A DNA stretch of 64,000 nucleotides from Gammaproteobacteria bacterium (GTDB taxonomy: Bacteria; Pseudomonadota; Gammaproteobacteria; Steroidobacterales; Steroidobacteraceae), in the NCBI GenBank assembly GCA_025350055.1, contig JANXYK010000057.1, forward strand, positions 1-64,000. The letters run 5' to 3'. This document shows, one piece after another, positions 16,022-22,286 of this stretch. Under the pieces are notes generated by a model, which was given only the letters and a program-made list of their open reading frames with translations, searched no databases and was not told the DNA's origin. Position 1 is the first letter of the stretch; every line of letters begins with the position of its first letter. A program made the translations under genes and the position numbers.

Positions 16022-17527
16022 TCAGGTCACATCCCGCCTGATGTGGAATCGTTTCAGCCATTCCGGTTCGAGCGCCGCAATGCGCTTGAAGACCTCGACA
16101 ATTGACGGGTCGAGCTGCGTGCCTGAGACCCGTTCGATTTCCTTCATCGCCACTTCATGGCTGCGCCCCGCACGATAGGCACGCGAGCTGGTGATGGAGT
16201 CGTAGGTGTCCGCAACGGCGATGATGCGGCCGTGCAATGGGATGTTTTCTCCCTTAAGACCATGCGGATAGCCCTTGCCGTCGTACATCTCCTGATGGTG
16301 CCGGGCACCCAGCACCGCTTTGTCGAGATGCTTGACGTGGCGCAGAATCTCGTAGCTGCGCTCGGGATGCACCATGATGAAGGTATATTCATCCTTGGTC
16401 AGCCGCGAGGGCTTGCACAACACTGCATCGGGAATCCCGATCTTGCCGACGTCGTGCAACAAGGAGCCCCAGTACAGATCGTCCAGGTCATCGGCCGGCA
16501 AACCCATGGCTTTGCCGATTTCCATCGAAAAGTGGTGCACGCGGTCACTGTGCCCCCGCGTGTAGGGATCCTTGGCTTCCACCGCTTCGATCAGCGTCAT
16601 TGCCAGCTGTTGGTTGAATTCACGCATGCTCTCCAACAGCAGATGCGTGTTGCTCAGACTGGACAACTGGTGGGCCAATACCTCTACCAGCTTGCGGTCG
16701 CTGTTGCTGAAATCGCGCTTGTGTGAATGATTGAGCAACACCACCAGCGAATCCACCCTTTGTTCCTGGTGCACCGGACAGGCCATGACCTTGTAAGGCA
16801 TATCCGTAAAGATGTACGCCCGCCGCGGATCAGCCGGATCGTTTATGACCGCCGATTCACCCGAGGTCTGAATGAATCGAAACAGATCGCCGCGCATTTC
16901 GACCAGCACCAGGTCCAGATTGTGGATCTCCTTGCTGAGCGAGGTTGCGTACTGGCAGATATTCTTCGACGGCCGTACATAGGCGACTACGTCCGCATCC
17001 AGATGCTCGGCAGCGGCCTGCAACAGATTGTGGAAGGCGACGTCATGCCTCCGGGCGTGTGCCTGTACATGATGGTCAACGGCATAGACCAGGTGCAGCT
17101 CCTCATAGCGGCTGCCGAGCTCCTCCGTCATGCTTTCAAGGTCGTGCTTCTGACGACATTCATCGGTCATGCCGGTGGTCAGATCATCAAATGCCTCCAC
17201 CATATGATCAATGCTGATCGGCGTGTCGCTCTCGTTGAGCAGATCAACGACAATGGCGGACCACCCTACCCGACCCACGCCTGCCAGCGTGACCGACCGG
17301 TACAGTGCAGTTCTGTGCGAGTTCAGGCTCAGCCGATGCACGCCCTGGTCCGCGTCGTCATTGGCGCCCAGGGCGCGACCCAGCTCGACTGCCTCTGAAT
17401 GCCCCTGACCCCAGATAACGCTGCCGTCAACGTCAAGCACCATGAAGGCGGCTTGGCCGTCGATCGCTCGATCGAGCCAACGCTGGTAGCGGGCAAGATC
17501 CATTGAACGCAACAGACTATTGCTCAT
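16022..17527 (-). CDS. HD-GYP cyclic-di-GMP phosphodiesterase with GAF-like sensor region
   Basis: About 501 residues from the ATG at 17527. The C-terminal HD-GYP domain retains the metal-binding HD (LLHDVGKIGIPD), the upstream DPYTRGHSDRV motif and a GYP loop (HHQEMYDGKGYPHGLKGENI). The middle has a GAF-like region (DADVVAYVRPSKNICQYA). Catalytic residues look intact, so hydrolysis of cyclic di-GMP is expected. The gene overlaps the response regulator gene upstream by 11 bases and precedes the cyclic-di-GMP-binding ATPase gene by 4 bases, suggesting local control of pilus assembly. Confidence 0.85.
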   Translation of the reverse strand: MSNSLLRSMDLARYQRWLDRAIDGQAAFMVLDVDGSVIWGQGHSEAVELGRALGANDDADQGVHRLSLNSHRTALYRSVTLAGVGRVGWSAIVVDLLNESDTPISIDHMVEAFDDLTTGMTDECRQKHDLESMTEELGSRYEELHLVYAVDHHVQAHARRHDVAFHNLLQAAAEHLDADVVAYVRPSKNICQYATSLSKEIHNLDLVLVEMRGDLFRFIQTSGESAVINDPADPRRAYIFTDMPYKVMACPVHQEQRVDSLVVLLNHSHKRDFSNSDRKLVEVLAHQLSSLSNTHLLLESMREFNQQLAMTLIEAVEAKDPYTRGHSDRVHHFSMEIGKAMGLPADDLDDLYWGSLLHDVGKIGIPDAVLCKPSRLTKDEYTFIMVHPERSYEILRHVKHLDKAVLGARHHQEMYDGKGYPHGLKGENIPLHGRIIAVADTYDSITSSRAYRAGRSHEVAMKEIERVSGTQLDPSIVEVFKRIAALEPEWLKRFHIRRDVT

Positions 17528-17912
17528 TGGGCTGCTCCCCGGTCGGCCCGCCGGCAAAATGCCGGTCCAACCGTGACAATACCGATCTCATGCTCAGTGG
17601 CTTCTCGAGGAATACGACGCCGGTGATGGCTGCGGTCCAGACGCGCTCTTCACGATCGGTTCTGGAGGTCATCACGAAGATCGGAAAGGTACGCTGCGGA
17701 AGCTCCTGGTTGATTGCGCTGCACAGCTCGCGGCCCGTCATCAGCGGCATATGAATGTCGGTGATCATTACGTCTGGCGGGCTGTTGCGGACCGCCGCCA
17801 ACGCCTCCTGGCCGTTTGCACAGGTTTCGACGAGGTATCCGGCTCGTTCCAGATAAAGCTTCAGCACTCGCGTCATGTGTGATTCGTCATCGACGACCAG
17901 AATGCGTTTCAC
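17517..17912 (-). CDS. Single-domain response regulator
   Basis: 131-residue receiver domain without an output domain. Acidic pocket DDES near the N-terminus, phospho-acceptor Asp in DVMITDIHMPLMTG (about residue 52), Thr/Ser in FVMTSRTD and Lys in FLEKPLS. It is probably phosphorylated by the adjacent histidine kinase; its start overlaps that gene's stop. It may act on the HD-GYP protein encoded next. Confidence 0.85.
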   Translation of the reverse strand: MKRILVVDDESHMTRVLKLYLERAGYLVETCANGQEALAAVRNSPPDVMITDIHMPLMTGRELCSAINQELPQRTFPIFVMTSRTDREERVWTAAITGVVFLEKPLSMRSVLSRLDRHFAGGPTGEQPNEQ

Positions 17913-19756
17913 ACCGCCTCCGCGACTTCAAGTTGAATGGGCTGGGCCTTGAGCGTCACGACGAATTCGGTGCCCTTGCCCAGCTCGCTGGTTACGCTGA
18001 TGACCCCCTGGTGCAATTCAATGATTTGCTTGGCAAGATAGAGCCCAAGACCATGTCCGGTACGCTGCGCTGTCTCCTTGCTGGAGGCGCGGTAGTACTT
18101 GCCGAAAATCTTTCGGCAATCCAACTCAGAAATGCCGATGCCCCGGTCGCGCACCTTCACCTGAATCTGCCCATCCTCGAGCGTGGCGGCACTGACCGAT
18201 ATCTTGCCGCCGGGATTGCTGTACTTGATGGCATTGCTTAGCAGGTTGTCGATCGCAATGCGGAACAATTCCTTGTCGAGTCGAACTGACCCCAGATCCG
18301 GCGGCACGGCCAGCTCCAACTCAACGTCCTTGCCGAGCGCACTATTGCGCAATGTGTCGAATGCATCCTGGAGCAGGTCATGCAATCTCACTCGCGAGCG
18401 CTCTGGCTTCAGGGTGCCACTTTCCATCTTGGTGATGTTAAGCAGGTCGTTGATCAAACGCGCCATGCGCTCGGCCTCCGAGCGGATGACATTGACTGCA
18501 TTGACCTGATCAGCTTCCGACAGTGCCGCGCGGTGCAGCAGCAGTTCGCTATACCCCATCAACGAATTCAACGGCGTCTTCAGTTCATGGGCAACATGGG
18601 ATACGAATTCCTCGCCGGCTTTCTGGGCGTGATGTTCCCTGGAGACATCGCGGAAGACAAACAGCATGCCAAACAGGATGGAGCGGTCGCGCGGCGCAAA
18701 CAGCGGGAACGCGGCAATGGACAACCGTCGATCCGGAAAGGCCTCGGGCACATAGTCAAGCGTGGAGCTCCTTATCGATGCGGTGGCATGCTTGTGGCGC
18801 ATCATAAATGTCATCAGTTCCTTGTTATCGCACCAGTCTTGCACGGGCTTCCCGACAATGGCTTCGCGGCTCTTGTTCAAAAGCAGCTCGATTTTCTGAT
18901 TGGCAAATGTTGTCACGCCGGCGTCATCGAGCACCACCACCGCATCCGGCAGCGAGTTCAGGGCGGACTCGGCCTTTTCCTGCTTGTAGGAAGTCAGCAT
19001 GACCGCCGTTTTCGAATTCATGCTCTCAGAATTCAAATACTCGACCCGGGACTGCACGATCCTGATGAAGCTATCGAACCTCTGCATGAACTCGTCCTGG
19101 GATCTGGCTGCAGGCAACCTGGCGGCACCATCGCCAAAAGCAGCCGACACTGAATCGAGCTTTGCTCCCAGCTGGCTTAGCGGCTTGATCTCACGACGAA
19201 TCAGAAAATAGGAAAGCGTGGTCAACAGGAATATGGGCAGCGCCAATAGGCCCAACAACGAAAGCTGGCCATCCAGAATGTCCTCGCCTGGGTTGTAGTA
19301 GCCCGCTCTGGCGAATCCTGCCAATTGACCGTCGCGCATCACCGGGGCAAAGAACTCCCTGATGGCACGCCCATCACCGGGCGATGCCAGATAGTGCTCG
19401 CCAAACCATGCGAATGGCTCGGTGGGCATGGTCGCCGCCGGCGCAATGCCACCGGGGTAGACCATTTCATGAACCTTTTCCCCGGCGCGATTGACGATGA
19501 CGATGTAGGAAAGGTTCTTGCTGTTCTGGATGCTGGCCATGCTGCGCAGCGCCCCAACCGTGCTGCCGCCGGGCAGCAAAGGGGAGTCTTCACCTGCTGA
19601 TGCCATACCCGCAACGGCGCGGGTGATGGCAATGCCCTGCACGCGCATATTCTCACGCAGCAAGCTGAGCTGATATCGATAGGCCATAGCGCCGACCACA
19701 ACAATGGCGGTCAGCGAGGCTGCGATCATCAGGAGTCCCAGTCGGTCATTCTTCAT
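17909..19756 (-). CDS. Membrane sensor histidine kinase
   Basis: 615 residues from the ATG at 19756; a much longer in-frame extension upstream is low-complexity, non-family sequence. Order: membrane helix (about 7-27), periplasmic domain, second membrane helix (LGLLALPIFLLTTLSYFLI), HAMP-like linker, PAS domain (SLPDAVVVLDDAGVTTFANQ), then HisKA with SHVAHELKTPLN and HATPase with N box (DNLLSNAIKYS), G1 (DRGIGIS) and G2 (GHGLGLYLAKQI). It should respond to an unknown envelope signal and phosphorylate the adjacent receiver. The ATG overlaps the stop of a truncated frame upstream (ATGA). Confidence 0.85.
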   Translation of the reverse strand: MKNDRLGLLMIAASLTAIVVVGAMAYRYQLSLLRENMRVQGIAITRAVAGMASAGEDSPLLPGGSTVGALRSMASIQNSKNLSYIVIVNRAGEKVHEMVYPGGIAPAATMPTEPFAWFGEHYLASPGDGRAIREFFAPVMRDGQLAGFARAGYYNPGEDILDGQLSLLGLLALPIFLLTTLSYFLIRREIKPLSQLGAKLDSVSAAFGDGAARLPAARSQDEFMQRFDSFIRIVQSRVEYLNSESMNSKTAVMLTSYKQEKAESALNSLPDAVVVLDDAGVTTFANQKIELLLNKSREAIVGKPVQDWCDNKELMTFMMRHKHATASIRSSTLDYVPEAFPDRRLSIAAFPLFAPRDRSILFGMLFVFRDVSREHHAQKAGEEFVSHVAHELKTPLNSLMGYSELLLHRAALSEADQVNAVNVIRSEAERMARLINDLLNITKMESGTLKPERSRVRLHDLLQDAFDTLRNSALGKDVELELAVPPDLGSVRLDKELFRIAIDNLLSNAIKYSNPGGKISVSAATLEDGQIQVKVRDRGIGISELDCRKIFGKYYRASSKETAQRTGHGLGLYLAKQIIELHQGVISVTSELGKGTEFVVTLKAQPIQLEVAEAV

Positions 19757-19974
19757 TGTTGCTGCCGTGTGCTGCCCTGCCTTCCGGGGCAAAGCGGAAA
19801 TACCGGTACGCCATTGGTAGCGGCACCGGGGTCGATTTCTTGAACGACCGGTAGCCCTCGCAGCCAGGCTGTCACGGGTCGCAATCGGGGCAGACTCGCT
19901 ACCGTGCGCTGGTTCACGATTGGTGCATAGATACCGCGCGGAACCAGGGCAGGGGCTAGGACGCCAATGCCCAC
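19753..19974 (-). pseudogene. Truncated gene coupled to the histidine kinase start
   Basis: A 73-codon frame with protein-like composition (RGIYAPIVNQRTVASLPRLR, WLRGLPVVQEIDPGAATNG). Its TGA overlaps the kinase ATG as ATGA, the spacing of a translationally coupled operon gene. The 5' side is cut off by an unrelated vapC-derived fragment at 19975, so this is probably the surviving tail of the operon's former first gene. Family not recognised. A GTG at 19974 could still initiate it. Confidence 0.4.
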
Positions 19975-20012
19975 AATGTGAGATCAAGGGCACGGGCGTG
20001 CGCCGCACTGAA
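19975..20012 (-). pseudogene. Relic of a vapC gene (PIN-domain fragment)
   Basis: These 38 bases match 20703-20740, inside the intact vapC, at about 35 of 38 positions. They encode [13 protein letters not shown], the PIN-domain stretch that reads [13 protein letters not shown] in the intact copy. Homology stops abruptly on both sides. It shows that a second PIN toxin or a duplicated segment was once here. Confidence 0.65.
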
Positions 20013-20038
20013 TCCTGGCGCTGTTTAGCGAAATTCGT

Positions 20039-20242
20039 CTACAGGGCCAGCTCTGCTTGCAAATCGACCTGCGTCCAGCTGCCAATCAGATTGAACGGCA
20101 CTTGCTCGCCGTGGTCCAGCCAGTATTAGTAACGAAGCATTCTCTCCAGGCGCCAAAGTTCATCGTAGGCCTGCCAGAACTGCGCGCGGACGACATGCAA
20201 TTCATGCACCTGCACGATTGAGAATGCGTCACTGAAGTGCAT
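20039..20242 (-). pseudogene. Small frame interrupted by one stop codon
   Basis: From ATG at 20242: MHFSDAFSIVQVHELHVVRA then QFWQAYDELWRLERMLRY, an in-frame TAA at 20126-20128, then YWLDHGEQVPFNLIGSWTQV and a stop at 20039-20041. The frame is convincing on both sides of the TAA, suggesting a single nonsense mutation in a protein of about 67 residues, or two fragments. I do not recognise it. Confidence 0.35.
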
Positions 20243-20473
20243 GCCGCTATTCCACCAATCCAATTAAGTAGGTTTAAACCGTTGTTGGCTCTTTTGCACG
20301 CGCCTCTGCGAGCATTGCACAGGCCCTTTCGCGCAATTGTTGGTCAAAGTCAGCGAGGTCGCGTCGACCTGCTGCTTCTCGCATCCAGACCGATACAGCA
20401 AGTCAATCACGAGAGGACGAACATGACGCTGCCGATACGTTTGGCTGCATCACGCGTCAACTCCGGCGGCTGA

Positions 20474-20584
20474 CTATTCATTGCCGGACAGCCCCAGGCG
20501 CTTGTGGTCCTCCGTGCTCGGCACATAGCTGCAGTCGAGTACAATAAATACTTTGTCGGCGTCTTGCATGTGGCGCTTGACCAT
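20474..20584 (-). CDS. Short open frame of unknown function
   Basis: 36 codons from ATG at 20584: MVKRHMQDADKVFIVLDCSY then VPSTEDHKRLGLSGNE. The composition is protein-like and the frame is the same as that of vapC, past its stop codon. It could be a remnant of a nucleotide-binding or TIR/SEFIR-like fold (ADKVFIVLDCS resembles a buried beta strand), but that resemblance is weak. It may not be expressed. Confidence 0.25.
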   Translation of the reverse strand: MVKRHMQDADKVFIVLDCSYVPSTEDHKRLGLSGNE

Positions 20585-20635
20585 CGCGCGCCCTGGCTTC
20601 TTCTTATTTTTGGAGATTCTCCAGGATGTAGCCAG

Positions 20636-21046
20636 CTAACCCACCCAGTTCTCAAGGCTCAGACCTCTGACACGTTTGAACTCTTTGGTATTGTTGGTCA
20701 CTAATGTGAGATCAAGGGCGCGGGCATGCGCCGCAATGAAGAGATCGTTTGCGCCGATCATCGTTCCTCGAGCCTTGAGCGCGGCGCGAATCTGTGCATA
20801 GTGAAGGGCCGCGTCGTCGGGAAACTCCAGCGACTGAACGTGCCGCAGGTACTCATCAAGGGCCGCGCGATCCTGCTGTTGCCGCGGCGATATCTCGACC
20901 CCGAACAGTAATTCAGATTTGGTGATGACGGAAATGCAGACGTCTCCTATTGCAACTGCCTGCAACTTTCGCAATACGGACTCGTGGCTACGCTTCATGA
21001 TGTAGGAAGAAATATCCGTATCGAGCATGTACTGCGCGGCCATCAT
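20636..21046 (-). CDS. vapC: VapC-type PIN-domain ribonuclease toxin
   Basis: 136 residues with the PIN-domain acidic quartet in order: [11 protein letters not shown], the Glu of SELLFG, the Asp of [11 protein letters not shown] and the final TNNTKEF region. Such toxins cleave initiator tRNA or rRNA. The start overlaps the antitoxin stop codon (TGATG). All catalytic landmarks are present, so it is probably active. Confidence 0.9.
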   Translation of the reverse strand: MMAAQYMLDTDISSYIMKRSHESVLRKLQAVAIGDVCISVITKSELLFGVEISPRQQQDRAALDEYLRHVQSLEFPDDAALHYAQIRAALKARGTMIGANDLFIAAHARALDLTLVTNNTKEFKRVRGLSLENWVG

Positions 21047-21267
21047 TCGCGCTCTTGGATCGGCAGTTCTTCAACGTCGTCCATGAATTGTTTCGAGGCA
21101 ACGGGCCCCGAGGCGAGATAGGAGGACCAGTCCGCGGGGCGCGGTGAAAGAACAACGTCCTCGCCCTGCTTTCGAATGAACACCTCTGAGGTTTTAAACT
21201 GAAACTCCTTGGGCAACCGAACCGCCTGACTACGGTTGTTCAGGAAAATCTTGGCAGTGCGTTGCAT
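21043..21267 (-). CDS. vapB: VapB-type antitoxin (AbrB/SpoVT fold)
   Basis: 74 residues. The N-terminal swapped-hairpin DNA-binding domain reads [18 protein letters not shown], then [17 protein letters not shown], the usual VapB/VagC pattern. The C-terminal part ([18 protein letters not shown]) is the toxin-binding tail. The first gene of the pair, with a 20-bp palindrome 22 bases upstream of its ATG that is the likely operator. Confidence 0.9.
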   Translation of the reverse strand: MQRTAKIFLNNRSQAVRLPKEFQFKTSEVFIRKQGEDVVLSPRPADWSSYLASGPVASKQFMDDVEELPIQERE

Positions 21268-21288
21268 TGGATAGTCTCCGAATCATCG

Positions 21289-21312
21289 TGGCATATACGT
21301 TAGTATATGCCA
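21289..21312. promoter_or_regulatory. vapBC operator palindrome
   Basis: Arms TGGCATATAC (21289-21298) and GTATATGCCA (21303-21312) are perfect reverse complements around GTTA. On the minus strand the site contains TATACT, a good -10 element for vapB. Binding by the VapBC complex is the usual arrangement and is inferred here. Confidence 0.7.
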
Positions 21313-21416
21313 TTGCGTAGCAACCGCGTAACTAATTGATTTAAAAGACTGAACGTCGGCCGAGTTGGGAACGTATGGGTCGCCGGGGGCCGCCTCGGCG
21401 GCTACTAAGGAGCAGA

Positions 21417-22259
21417 TCAGGGCCCAGGACGCTTGCGTCCCGTGCGCACGCGCTGCCCCGCCGCGACCTTGCCTTTTTTGACATTGCCCAATGGCCGTTT
21501 CCGTTTGAGCGGTCGCTTGGCGGGAGCCTTCGCGCGGGACTTCAAGTCGCTTCCAGCCAGATCAATGCCGAACACATCGGCCAGTTTCGAGGAATCTAGA
21601 ATGCGCGTTGACGGTGCTGTCTGTTGCGCAGGAAGGTCGCCTCCACCTGCCCGCGCGATGAGTTCCTTCGCATCCACCTTGCGCAATCCGAACAACAGTG
21701 CCGGTTCCACGTCGAGTCGGGTGCCAATGCCGTAGAGCGTCGCGGCGATGTGCTTGCACATCGCGGCTGAATCCGGGCAACTGCAGTTGAAGCTGATCTC
21801 CTTGGGCGAAGGGAAGAGGCCGGTGCCGGGGCGCGTGATGCGTTCCATCACGGCGGAGGACAAGTTCCCTTGCAGCAGTTCCACCAGCGTGTCGATGGAC
21901 CGGCCACAGTCGCGGGCAATGCTCTGCCACTGGGTGCGGGCCACTGCCGAGATCTTGATCTTGACCCGGTAGAGGCTTGAACCCATGACTTGCGCGGCCG
22001 CCTCTCCTGCCCCAATCTTCAGATCAATCACCGAACCGTTGCGTAGATACGTCCTGCCGCGTGGCAAGCGGTTGTCGAAATCGCTGTAGCGCTCCAGATT
22101 CACGCACCACGACTTGCCCCAGAATGACTTTGCAATCGCGCCGCGGCTCGCAGTCACCGGGGACAACTTCTGTCCTTTCTTCGCAAGCTTCGCCGCTGTC
22201 TTCGCAGCTTGCTGGCGACGCGCGGCCATCGGCACATACGGCTTCCAACGAAAGTACAT
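21417..22259 (-). CDS. SWIM zinc-finger protein
   Basis: 280 residues. Residues about 160-175 carry the SWIM motif C-x-C-x8-C-x-H (FNCSCPDSAAMCKHIAA). The N-terminal part (SFWGKSWCVNLERYSDFDNR...GRTYLRNGSVIDLKIGAGE) is typical of the SWIM proteins encoded beside SNF2-family helicases. The C-terminus is a Lys/Arg-rich tail. It lies 27 bases downstream of the helicase gene, so the two probably act together on DNA or chromatin-like complexes. No enzymatic residues are visible. Confidence 0.8.
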   Translation of the reverse strand: MYFRWKPYVPMAARRQQAAKTAAKLAKKGQKLSPVTASRGAIAKSFWGKSWCVNLERYSDFDNRLPRGRTYLRNGSVIDLKIGAGEAAAQVMGSSLYRVKIKISAVARTQWQSIARDCGRSIDTLVELLQGNLSSAVMERITRPGTGLFPSPKEISFNCSCPDSAAMCKHIAATLYGIGTRLDVEPALLFGLRKVDAKELIARAGGGDLPAQQTAPSTRILDSSKLADVFGIDLAGSDLKSRAKAPAKRPLKRKRPLGNVKKGKVAAGQRVRTGRKRPGP

Positions 22260-22286
22260 CAGCCTCTCCCCAGTGAGCGCGGCCTC

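Noticed and set aside
21389-21402. GCCGCCTCGGCGGC hairpin downstream of the SWIM gene as a terminator
   Set aside because: The stem is short and no T-run follows on the minus strand.
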